Shown in pieces: positions 17,731-26,443 of a DNA stretch of 51,268 bases. Numbering within the stretch: position 1 is the first letter of the stretch; every line of letters begins with the position of its first letter. Source of the stretch: Chloroflexota bacterium (GTDB taxonomy: Bacteria; Chloroflexota; Anaerolineae; Anaerolineales; Villigracilaceae); NCBI GenBank assembly GCA_013388855.1, contig JACAEM010000021.1, forward strand, positions 1-51,268, written 5' to 3'. The position numbers and the translations under genes were made by a program. The notes below the pieces were generated by a model that had not been told where the DNA came from, searched no databases, and saw nothing but the letters and a program-made list of their open reading frames with translations.

Positions 17731-18879
17731 TCAGCGCGCGTAACGCGGTACCCATGCAAGTATGGTCGTTCCCTCGTCAATGGCGGAGGATATATCGATG
17801 TCGCCGCCCGCAGCGTGGGCGCGTGTTTGCATGTTTGCCAGCCCATGACCAATAGTGGTGCTCATCTTCTCGATTTCAAACCCCTTGCCATCATCATGAA
17901 TCTCCATCAGCACGCGATCGTCGGTCGACCAGATGGAGATATGCACGTTTTTTGCCTTGGCATGTTTTGCCACGTTCGCCAAAGCCTCCTGGCAAATACG
18001 GAACAACGCCAGAGAATTTGCCTGGGGCATCTCCAACAGCTCGTGATCGGGACCCGAAAGGCTGACCATTGCCAGCGAATTGGCTCGAAATTCACTGATC
18101 AGGCTTTTAATACCGCTTATCAAGCCATTATTCCCCAACTGGCGCGGCCTCAAATCCATAATGTAGGCGCGCAAATCACGGATCGCCTGGTTCAACCCAT
18201 TGATCGAATGTTTGACCTTCTCTTTTGCTTCGCTGGGATTCTCTTCGATGAGGTGGATGGTACTTTCAAGGGATAGCCCCACCCCGTAAATGGCTTGAAT
18301 GATACCATCGTGTAGATCCATACCGATGCGTTCCCGCTCTTCCAACACAGCCAATCGGCGCGTATTTTCGTGTAACTGTGCGTTTTGGATCGCCGCAACG
18401 GCATACGCGGCAAGCATTTGGATGATCTTCTCATCATCCGCGGTAAATTCAGGCGCACCGATCTTCTCCGTGAGATAGATCTGACCTAATTGACGGTTCG
18501 CCGCCAGGATCGGCACCCCCAAAAACGACACCATGTACGGGTGATTAGGGGGAAAACCCACAGAGCGCGGATGTTCCTGAATCACCGGCACCCTCAATGG
18601 GAAATCGGCATTCATCAATTCGCCAATCAATCCCTTCCCTACGGGAGGATGCGGGATCTTCTTGATCTCGCTGTCGGTCATGCCAACCGAAATGAATTTC
18701 ACCAGTTTGCCACGTTCATCCAATACCCCCAAAGCGGCATAACGCGCCTCAGCCTGTTCACAAGCCACCTGTGCAATCCGTTCCAGCAAATGATCCAGCG
18801 AGACATCCTTCACCAATTCCAAACTGGCTTGATGCAACGCAATCAGGCGTTCCTGCAATTGTTCACGAGTCAGGAGCAT
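17731..18879 (-). CDS. GAF-domain sensor histidine kinase (NarL/DegS type)
   Basis: A 382-residue cytoplasmic kinase. Residues about 20-175 form a GAF sensor domain (YAALGVLDERGKLVKF, FLGVPILAANRQLGQIYL). The HisKA_3 dimerisation helix carries the phospho-acceptor His in ERERIGMDLHDGIIQ (near 205). The HATPase domain has QEALANVAKHAKA (N box), DDGKGF and GHGLANMQTRA. No transmembrane helix is visible, so the signal is probably intracellular (redox, ligand or light). No response regulator is adjacent, so it is an orphan here. Confidence 0.92.
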   Translation of the reverse strand: MLLTREQLQERLIALHQASLELVKDVSLDHLLERIAQVACEQAEARYAALGVLDERGKLVKFISVGMTDSEIKKIPHPPVGKGLIGELMNADFPLRVPVIQEHPRSVGFPPNHPYMVSFLGVPILAANRQLGQIYLTEKIGAPEFTADDEKIIQMLAAYAVAAIQNAQLHENTRRLAVLEERERIGMDLHDGIIQAIYGVGLSLESTIHLIEENPSEAKEKVKHSINGLNQAIRDLRAYIMDLRPRQLGNNGLISGIKSLISEFRANSLAMVSLSGPDHELLEMPQANSLALFRICQEALANVAKHAKAKNVHISIWSTDDRVLMEIHDDGKGFEIEKMSTTIGHGLANMQTRAHAAGGDIDISSAIDEGTTILAWVPRYAR

Positions 18880-18924
18880 TCTAAAGACACCTCAACGTAT
18901 GCATTATATCCAATTTGATTAATT

Positions 18925-18952
18925 TTGATAGATTTTGGTAGCGGGGTACAAT
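18925..18952 (+). promoter_or_regulatory. Promoter of HMG-CoA reductase gene
   Basis: TTGATA (18925-18930), a 16-bp spacer and TACAAT (18947-18952), 22 bp before the ATG. A minus-strand TATAAT at 18908-18903 probably serves the divergent kinase, so the two promoters are close and may interfere. Confidence 0.6.
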
Positions 18953-18974
18953 AAAATCATACAAAGGTGTAAAC

Positions 18975-20255
<1,281 letters not shown>

Positions 20256-20320
20256 CAGGTTGAAGGTTTTCACGTCCGTCTACATCTGTGAGGCCTTGAC
20301 AGAGTCCGCTAGCAACCGTA

Positions 20321-20356
20321 GGCGGGCTTGACCTTAAAGTCTTGGTATGCATGAAG
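20321..20356. repeat. 36-bp dispersed repeat, copy 1
   Basis: Matches 21981-22016 in direct orientation at 28 of 36 positions (core GGC-GG-TTGAC--AAAGT-TTGG-ATGC). Both copies precede a gene start. It lies between mvaA and the EamA transporter. Confidence 0.7.
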
Positions 20357-20381
20357 AATTCAAGACAACAAACGGGCATTC

Positions 20382-21251
20382 ATGAATACAACCCTCATCA
20401 GCATTTTATTGGGCATCGGAGGCATGGTCGGCTGGGGGATTTATGACTTTCTGGGCGGCGTTTTTTCCAAACAGATTGGTTCTTTCAAGTCTGTGTTCTG
20501 GTCGCAGTCGGCGGGGTTGCTATCCGTTTTGCTGCTTGCCTTCGCATCCCAAGCGGAATTCGGCACGCCCGCGCACGCGGTCATTTTGTCCCTCCTTGCC
20601 GCCGTGGTCTATTCGGCGGGATATTTGTTCTTCTTCAAAGGGTTCGAGAAAGGGAATGTCTCGATCATTGCCGCGACCATGAACCTGTGGGCTGTGTTCA
20701 CCATGCTGTTCGCTTTTCTCTTTATAGGACAACGCCTGACCACCATCCAGACCATCGGCGTACTCGCAATCCTCTCCGGCGCGACGCTCGCCTCGCTCGA
20801 TTGGAGCAGTATTCGAGACCAGGGACTTCAACTTTCGTCGGGCGTAAAAGAGGCGGTTCTGGGCGCGTTTTTCTTCGGTATTTTCTGGAATATCAGTGAG
20901 GTCATCTCTGAAGAGGTTGGCTGGCTGTCAGCCACCCTGTTTATAAAATTCGGCATCGCCATATTTCTGCTGGTTTTCTCTTTTGCCGCGAAACAAGAAC
21001 TGACCTTGAGGCGCATCCCTGCGAAAACCAAATATGCCATCCTGTTGATGGGCATCATCGAGGTTGGCGCGGTGGCGCTCGTCAATTACGGCTTGACCAT
21101 CGGAGACGCCATCCTGATTACGCCAATTGCATCTGCGTTATCCATTGTGACCATTGGGCTGGCGGTTATTTTCCTGAAGGATAGGATCTCAAAACTTCAA
21201 GGACTTGGAATTGTTGCCGCCATCCTTGGCATTATCGCAACCGCATTTTAG
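20382..21251 (+). CDS. EamA/DMT-family transporter
   Basis: A 289-residue integral membrane protein with ten predicted helices in two EamA repeats (residues about 5-140 and 150-288). The start GIGGMVGWGIYDFLGG and the repeat ends (LAILSGATLASLDW, LGIVAAILGIIATAF) match the drug/metabolite transporter superfamily. The substrate cannot be told; such carriers export amino acids, sugars or other metabolites. The next gene follows after 15 bp. Confidence 0.88.
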   Translation: MNTTLISILLGIGGMVGWGIYDFLGGVFSKQIGSFKSVFWSQSAGLLSVLLLAFASQAEFGTPAHAVILSLLAAVVYSAGYLFFFKGFEKGNVSIIAATMNLWAVFTMLFAFLFIGQRLTTIQTIGVLAILSGATLASLDWSSIRDQGLQLSSGVKEAVLGAFFFGIFWNISEVISEEVGWLSATLFIKFGIAIFLLVFSFAAKQELTLRRIPAKTKYAILLMGIIEVGAVALVNYGLTIGDAILITPIASALSIVTIGLAVIFLKDRISKLQGLGIVAAILGIIATAF

Positions 21252-21266
21252 ATTGGGAAAATTTTC

Positions 21267-21893
21267 ATGGCATTGGTTATCTTCGATTATGACGGCGTCC
21301 TCGCAGACACCCTTGACGACCTGATTCAATTCGGACAGGAAGCCTGCAATCAATTGGGCATCAACCATACAGTGACAAAAGACGACTTGAGCAATCTTGA
21401 GATCATGTCTTTTGCCACCTACGGGCGAGCTTGCGAAGTGCCAGAGCACCTCATAGACGAATTTGTCAAGATCAGTTTGAGACTATTCGCAGAAAAAGAA
21501 ACTCCGCCTGCCATCTTCGATGGAATGAGCGAAGTAATCAAACATCTGTCATCAAAACACAAAATTGCTATCGTGACCATAAACTCATCGCAAAATGTGC
21601 GTGCCTTTCTCATCAAACACGGATTGGAAAGCCTCGTCCATGCTGTTTATGGCGTGGACACAGCCGGTACAAAGGCGCAGAAAATCTCCTTGGCACGGGA
21701 GCGTTTTGTGGAAAATGGGGAAGTGGTGTTTATGATCGGCGACTCGTTGAGCGACGTTCGCGCCGCAAAAGAGGCTGGTGTTATCAGCATTGCCGTGACG
21801 TGGGGGCATCAGAGTTTGGAAACAATGCTGCGGGGAAAGCCGGATTTTGTGGTGAATTCGCCGCACGAGTTGACTGAAGTTATTGAGCATTAA
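21267..21893 (+). CDS. HAD-superfamily hydrolase (phosphoglycolate phosphatase-like)
   Basis: A 208-residue cytoplasmic phosphatase. Motif I is FDYDGVLADT (nucleophile Asp7, acid/base Asp9), motif II the Thr-containing IAIVTINSS, motif III the Lys in the KAQKISL stretch, and motif IV GDSLSDVRAAKEAG. A helical cap lies at residues 15-80, placing it in subfamily IA beside Gph. It probably shares a transcript with the EamA gene. The pair is enclosed by copies of the 36-bp repeat. Confidence 0.88.
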   Translation: MALVIFDYDGVLADTLDDLIQFGQEACNQLGINHTVTKDDLSNLEIMSFATYGRACEVPEHLIDEFVKISLRLFAEKETPPAIFDGMSEVIKHLSSKHKIAIVTINSSQNVRAFLIKHGLESLVHAVYGVDTAGTKAQKISLARERFVENGEVVFMIGDSLSDVRAAKEAGVISIAVTWGHQSLETMLRGKPDFVVNSPHELTEVIEH

Positions 21894-21942
21894 AATGGAG
21901 TAAGATAGTTTTTGAAAGCCCGCGCCCGCTAAAATTTGTTTG

Positions 21943-21976
21943 CCTGCCCCTCTCTCTATAAGGGGCAGGGTGAGGG
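21943..21976. repeat. GC-rich palindromic repeat, intergenic copy
   Basis: Perfect 9-bp arms (21943-21951 with 21961-21969) followed by GTGAGGGCG, the same tail as the in-gene copies at 1-85 and 1058-1094. Confidence 0.75.
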
Positions 21977-21980
21977 CGCA

Positions 21981-22016
21981 GGCAGGTTTGACGTCAAAGT
22001 TTTGGCATGCGTAAAG
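21981..22016. repeat. 36-bp dispersed repeat, copy 2
   Basis: Direct partner of 20321-20356 (28 of 36 identical). It abuts the GC-rich palindromic repeat and ends just before the low-GC gene at 22030. Confidence 0.7.
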
Positions 22017-22029
22017 GCTGATATTGCAA

Positions 22030-22575
22030 ATGTGGAATTTAATCATGAATAACCCAGCATTGATAATTAGTATTCTTGCACTTCTTTTCACCATATTTAG
22101 TTTTTGGTGGATGAATTGGCGCAAAGGGAAACTACAAGTTGGGACACCTAGGAGTTACGCTGCTTTTGGATCGTTAGAAGGAAGAATGATTCTAGAGTTT
22201 CCTTTTGTCTTTTTCAATGATGGACCTACGCCAATTATTGTTCAGAATCTCAGGCTGGTTTTCTCTGATGAAAAACAATCTAAACCCTTAACCTTTATTG
22301 CTACTGTGAAAGAAATCGGCAATCATCAAAATCGTGCATTTGCGACACAATTCCCAGTACGTGGAAGGGAAGCATTATTATTGATTTGCGAATTTCAAAG
22401 GGAACCTGGTGGTATGATCTTTGAGGCACATAACTATCCGATGGAACTTCAAGCGAGGTTAGGCAACAGCAAAAAATGGAAGAAAATATGTGGATTCAAC
22501 CTTAATGTGGCGGAAAAGAGTTTACCAACAATCAACAAACAATTTATTGTCCATGACAATATCCTAGAAGGATAA
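22030..22575 (+). CDS. Low-GC membrane-anchored protein of unknown function
   Basis: About 181 residues from the ATG at 22030 (an ATG at 22045 is also possible; an upstream TTG is less likely). Residues 8-28 are a transmembrane helix (ALIISILALLFTIFSFWW), followed by a basic stretch and a beta-rich soluble domain. I do not recognise the family. Its base composition is visibly AT-richer than its GC-rich neighbours and its codons differ, which suggests acquisition by transfer. It lies directly after two repeat elements. Confidence 0.7.
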   Translation: MWNLIMNNPALIISILALLFTIFSFWWMNWRKGKLQVGTPRSYAAFGSLEGRMILEFPFVFFNDGPTPIIVQNLRLVFSDEKQSKPLTFIATVKEIGNHQNRAFATQFPVRGREALLLICEFQREPGGMIFEAHNYPMELQARLGNSKKWKKICGFNLNVAEKSLPTINKQFIVHDNILEG

Positions 22576-22584
22576 AGAAGAATA

Positions 22585-23664
22585 ATGACAACCCCTCACC
22601 CTCACTCCCCCACCCTTCTCAAACCTGCCAAACCCGTCGGCATTATCGGCTATGGCGCGTATGTGCCGCGATACCGCTTGCCTGCGAAGGAAGTCGCGCG
22701 CGTATGGACCGGCGGCAAAGGCGGACTCCCCATTAAAGAGAAAGCCGTCCCCGGGCTGGACGAAGACGTCATCACCATGTCCATTGAAGCGGCGCGCAAC
22801 GCCATGAAACGCGCCCAAATTGATCCGACGGAACTGCGGGCGGTCTGGGTCGGGTCGGAGTCCCACCCTTATGCGGTGAAACCAACTTCCACCTTAGTCG
22901 CTGAAGCGATTGGCGCCGTCCCCAACACACAAGCCGCCGACTGGGAGTTCGCCTGCAAGGCTGGCACCGAAGCGCTCGTCGCTGCGATGGGACTGGTCGG
23001 CTCGGGCATGGGCAAGTACGCCATGGCAATCGGCATGGACACCGCACAAGGCAAACCCGGCGACGCGCTCGAATACACCGCAGGCGCGGGCGGCGGCGCG
23101 TACATCGTCGGTCCCGCCGAAGAGTCGCTGGCGGTGATCAACGCCTCGTATTCGTACGTCACCGACACGCCCGATTTCTGGCGGCGTGAATATCAAAAAT
23201 ATCCTGAGCACGGCATGCGCTTTACCGGCGAGCCAGCCTACTTCAAGCACATCACCGAAGCCGCCACGCATCTGATGGAAGCAAGCGGCACCACCGCCAA
23301 GGACTACAAGTGGGCGGTCTTCCACCAGCCCAACACGAAATTCCCCCAACGCGTCGCGGCAGGGCTCGGCTTCAAGATGGAACAAATCGAACCTGGACTC
23401 TTAGTCCCTGTAATTGGGAACACCTATGCAGGTGCAGCAATCATTGGATTGACTGCGGTTCTCGACATCGCCCAGCCCGGAGATCGGATTCTCGTCGTCT
23501 CATTCGGAAGTGGGGCCGGCTCCGACGCCTTCGACATCACCGTCACGGACGCCGCTCCGCTCCGCGCGGGACTGGCGACGAAGACCCAGGAATACATCGC
23601 CCGCCGTACGGAGATTGATTACGCAACGTATGTGCGCTATCGCGGCAAGTTACAAATGAAATAG
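22585..23664 (+). CDS. Hydroxymethylglutaryl-CoA synthase (archaeal-type)
   Basis: A 359-residue thiolase-fold enzyme that condenses acetyl-CoA and acetoacetyl-CoA to HMG-CoA. Catalytic Cys124 lies in [10 protein letters not shown], the catalytic His in [12 protein letters not shown], and the C-terminal loop is [12 protein letters not shown]. Length and motifs match the archaeal branch (about 350 residues) rather than eukaryotic or Gram-positive HMGS. The first 14 residues ([14 protein letters not shown]) are unusual and Pro/His-rich; the conserved core begins at [15 protein letters not shown]. Confidence 0.95.
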   Translation: MTTPHPHSPTLLKPAKPVGIIGYGAYVPRYRLPAKEVARVWTGGKGGLPIKEKAVPGLDEDVITMSIEAARNAMKRAQIDPTELRAVWVGSESHPYAVKPTSTLVAEAIGAVPNTQAADWEFACKAGTEALVAAMGLVGSGMGKYAMAIGMDTAQGKPGDALEYTAGAGGGAYIVGPAEESLAVINASYSYVTDTPDFWRREYQKYPEHGMRFTGEPAYFKHITEAATHLMEASGTTAKDYKWAVFHQPNTKFPQRVAAGLGFKMEQIEPGLLVPVIGNTYAGAAIIGLTAVLDIAQPGDRILVVSFGSGAGSDAFDITVTDAAPLRAGLATKTQEYIARRTEIDYATYVRYRGKLQMK

Positions 23665-23669
23665 AAACA

Positions 23670-23705
23670 GTAATTGGTAAATGGTAATTACCATTTACCA
23701 ATTAC
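23670..23705. repeat. 36-bp perfect palindrome just upstream of the esterase start
   Basis: Bases 23670-23687 are the exact reverse complement of 23688-23705 (GTAATTGGTAAATGGTAA then the complement), with no loop. It ends 11 bp before the chosen ATG at 23717, so the transcript would fold next to the ribosome-binding region. Confidence 0.9.
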
Positions 23706-23716
23706 CAGTTCCCACT

Positions 23717-24688
23717 ATGGCATTCTTCGACCTCCCTCTCGACCAACTCAAAACCTACCTTCCCGCCCGCGAGGAACCCGCCGACTTCGACTCTTTTTGG
23801 CAAGCCACCCTCGAGGAAGCGCGAACATTCCCACTCAATGCCACCTTCGAAAAAGTGGATTACGGTCTTGTCGCCCAGGAAACTTTCGATGTCACCTTCA
23901 ACGGATTCGGCGGACAACCCGTCAAAGGCTGGTTGATTCTTCCCAAGCAACGAAACGGCAAACTCCCGTGCGTTGTCGAATTCATCGGCTACGGCGGCGG
24001 ACGTCAATTCGGCTTCGACTGGCTCCTGTGGGCGAGCGCGGGCTACGCTCACTTCGTCATGGATACACGCGGACAAGGTAGCACCTGGTCTGCGGGCGAC
24101 ACGCCCGATTTATATGCAGATGGCGGCAACGCCCACTACCCTGGCAGTATGACCAAAGGTATTCTCGATCCGAAGCATTATTATTATCGCCGTGTGTTTA
24201 CAGATGCTGTCCGCGCTATCGAAGCGGCGCGCTCTCATGAAGCCGTGGACGCGACGCAGGTCGCCGTCACCGGAGGCTCGCAGGGCGGAGGCATCACCAT
24301 CGCCGCGGCGGGACTGGTCCCTGATGTGGTCGCCGCCATGCCCGATGTGCCGTTCCTTTGCCACTATCGTCGCGCCACTGAATTGGTAGACACCTATCCC
24401 TACAAAGAGATTGCCGAGTACTGTCACGTCCATCGCGATAAGGTCGATACAGTTTTCAACACGCTCTCGTACTTTGATGGCGTTAACTTCTCGGCAAGAG
24501 CCAAAGCCAATACCTTGTTCTCCGTTGGTTTAATGGATCAAGTCTGCCCGCCCTCGACCGTCTATGCCGCCTACAATCATTGGACTGGCAAAAAGGACAT
24601 CAAGGTCTATCCCTACAACGGTCACGAAGGCGGCGGAAGTTTTCAGACGCTGGAGAAGGTGAAGTTTTTGAAGAACATTTTTGGGTGA
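23717..24688 (+). CDS. Acetyl xylan esterase / cephalosporin-C deacetylase family (AXE1) hydrolase
   Basis: An alpha/beta-hydrolase of about 323 residues from the ATG at 23717 ([16 protein letters not shown]). The upstream ATG would place the palindrome inside the coding region. Family marks are [51 protein letters not shown], the nucleophile elbow TGGSQGGGI, and NGHEGGG with the catalytic His near the end. No signal peptide is seen, so it acts inside the cell on acetylated sugars or small esters. It separates HMGS from the thiolase-like gene. Confidence 0.93.
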   Translation: MAFFDLPLDQLKTYLPAREEPADFDSFWQATLEEARTFPLNATFEKVDYGLVAQETFDVTFNGFGGQPVKGWLILPKQRNGKLPCVVEFIGYGGGRQFGFDWLLWASAGYAHFVMDTRGQGSTWSAGDTPDLYADGGNAHYPGSMTKGILDPKHYYYRRVFTDAVRAIEAARSHEAVDATQVAVTGGSQGGGITIAAAGLVPDVVAAMPDVPFLCHYRRATELVDTYPYKEIAEYCHVHRDKVDTVFNTLSYFDGVNFSARAKANTLFSVGLMDQVCPPSTVYAAYNHWTGKKDIKVYPYNGHEGGGSFQTLEKVKFLKNIFG

Positions 24689-24741
24689 ACCCGGAGGTGC
24701 GTTCACAAGTAAGCACGGAAGTGTGTATCGATATCTTCAAT

Positions 24742-25122
24742 ATGAGAAATTCCATCCTTGCTGCCATCTTATCCTTAATCATCGCTGGCTGTTCTGCAAA
24801 ACCGACAGAAGCGCCTGTCCTTGCTGATTCCACTTTCTCCGCTCAGGCACTGCTCGACACGAATAATAACGGGCAGATCGACTCAGAAGATACGCCCGTT
24901 GCGGATGCCATCTTCTATGTTGAAATCAACGGCGTCAAAGCTTTCGGCGATGCCACCGATGAGACAGGTAACGCCTTTATTCTCATCCCCGGCGGTGTGG
25001 AATATCCAGTACGGGTGGGCATGGAATCGCCGAAGGGTAGCACATTGAAATTGATCAATCCTTCACCGGTCACCGTGTCGGCAACGACAGGCACCGTACA
25101 ATTTCTTTTTTCATCAAAGTGA
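24742..25122 (+). CDS. Small lipoprotein with dockerin-like calcium loop
   Basis: About 126 residues from the ATG at 24742. Residues 1-16 are a lipoprotein signal ending in lipobox IIAGC. The mature protein begins with a short linker, then DTNNNGQIDSED, a D-x-N-x-N-G-x-I-D-x-x-D calcium loop as in dockerin and EF-hand repeats, inside a SdrD-B/Cna-B-like beta fold (GNAFILIPGG-x-YPVRVGM). Only one loop is present, so it is not a classic dockerin. A carrier or surface-matrix role is guesswork. The thiolase-like gene starts 6 bp later. Confidence 0.8.
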   Translation: MRNSILAAILSLIIAGCSAKPTEAPVLADSTFSAQALLDTNNNGQIDSEDTPVADAIFYVEINGVKAFGDATDETGNAFILIPGGVEYPVRVGMESPKGSTLKLINPSPVTVSATTGTVQFLFSSK

Positions 25123-25128
25123 GACAAC

Positions 25129-26289
25129 ATGGTAGAAGTCGTTATCGCAGGTATCGGACAAACAGAAGTCGGCGAGCATTGGGACATCGGTCTGCGCGAC
25201 CTGGCCTTTGCCGCCATTCAAGATGCAATCAAAGACGCGGGTGGATTGAAGCCGCAATCGTTATTCGTCGGCAACATGCTCGCGCCCAATCTTTCCAACC
25301 AGGCGCATCTCGGTGTCTTGCTCGCCGATTATGCCGGCCTGCTCGGCATCGAAGCCGTGACCGTCGAAGCCGCGGGCGCCTCGGGCGGCGCGGCGTTGCG
25401 GCAGGGTTATCTTGCCGTCAAAAGTGGCATGGTGGACGTGGCACTCGTCGTCGGCGTGGAAAAGTTCACAGACAAAGTTGGTCCCAATGTGGATGCGGCG
25501 CTCGCCACCACCGGTGACTCAGATTTCGAGTCCATTCACGGCACGACTCCCGCCGCACAAGCCGCCCTGCTCATGAAGCGCTACATGCATGAGTACCAGG
25601 TCCCTGCTGATGGATTCGCAGGGTTCGCGCTCACCGCCCACGCCAACGGGGTTGCCAACAAAGCCGCCATGTTCCGCAAAGCCATCAAACCTGAAACCTA
25701 CGCCAAAGCGGAAATGATCAGCGATCCGCTCAACATGTTCGACATGGCGCCCAATGCGGATGGCGCCGCGGCGCTCGTTCTGACCCGCCGCGACTTACTC
25801 CCGTCCGACTTTTCGCATCCTCTCGTGAAGATTGCCGGCTCCGCTGCCGCATCCGATACACTTGCCCTGCACGACCGCAAAGACATGCTCTACTTCGACA
25901 CCGCGCAACTCTCGGCGGGTAAAGCCATGAAACAGGCAGGCGTGATTCTGGATGACATTGACCTGTTCGAATATCACGATGTCTTCAGCATCTACGCCGC
26001 GCTGCAGCTGGAGGCGGTCGGGTTCGCGGTCAAGGGCAAAGGCTGGAAACTCGCCGCCGATGGTGAGATCGGACTCAAAGGGCGAATCCCCTGTGCAACG
26101 ATGGGAGGCATGAAAGCGCGCGGATTCCCCGGAGGCGCTGCCGGCGTGTATCAGGCCGTTGAAGCAACGCTCCAACTTCGGGGTGGCGCAGAGGCGAACC
26201 AGATCCCGAATGCGAAGACAGCGCTGATTCAGTGTCTTGGCGGTCCGGCATCCACGGCGGTCAGTCACATTTTGCAAAAGGTCGAATAG
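25129..26289 (+). CDS. SCP2/archaeal-type thiolase-like protein with altered active site
   Basis: A 386-residue thiolase-fold protein of the archaeal acetoacetyl-CoA thiolase type that partners HMGS and DUF35. The fold is complete: start VIAGIGQTEVG, LVVGVEKFTD, the HDVFSIYAALQLEAVG His motif, and the C-terminal QCLGGPAST. Two canonical catalytic positions are changed. The nucleophile in the AACASGG motif is Gly83 (codon GGC at 25375-25377), and the GHPxGATG motif reads GFPGGAAG. The NPSGG element reads ATMGG. The C-terminal Cys remains. As written it should not form the usual acyl-Cys intermediate; it may be a scaffold or a different acyltransferase. Confidence 0.88.
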   Translation: MVEVVIAGIGQTEVGEHWDIGLRDLAFAAIQDAIKDAGGLKPQSLFVGNMLAPNLSNQAHLGVLLADYAGLLGIEAVTVEAAGASGGAALRQGYLAVKSGMVDVALVVGVEKFTDKVGPNVDAALATTGDSDFESIHGTTPAAQAALLMKRYMHEYQVPADGFAGFALTAHANGVANKAAMFRKAIKPETYAKAEMISDPLNMFDMAPNADGAAALVLTRRDLLPSDFSHPLVKIAGSAAASDTLALHDRKDMLYFDTAQLSAGKAMKQAGVILDDIDLFEYHDVFSIYAALQLEAVGFAVKGKGWKLAADGEIGLKGRIPCATMGGMKARGFPGGAAGVYQAVEATLQLRGGAEANQIPNAKTALIQCLGGPASTAVSHILQKVE

Positions 26290-26411
26290 ATTTTTTACAA
26301 AAGTACGCCGCAGGGCACAATACGCCCTTGTGTAAGAGACGTTCACTAACGTCGGTTGACGTATGCAAGAGGTCAAATCACGCAAAATCGGGTACAATCA
26401 GGCAGGTTAAA

Positions 26412-26429
26412 AATTATATATAATTTTAG
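26412..26429. repeat. 18-bp AT-only palindrome before the MetV-MetF gene
   Basis: AAAATTATA followed by its exact complement, 15 bp before the ATG at 26444. It contains TATAAT at 26421-26426, so it may be a promoter element or an operator. A second TACAAT lies at 26393-26398. Confidence 0.5.
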
Positions 26430-26443
26430 CCTGAGGAGTCCGA

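Noticed and set aside
22591-22625. GC-rich repeat at the HMGS N terminus
   Set aside because: CCCTCACCCTCACTCCCCC is reminiscent of the repeat tail on the other strand, but no arms are visible, so it is only a weak similarity.
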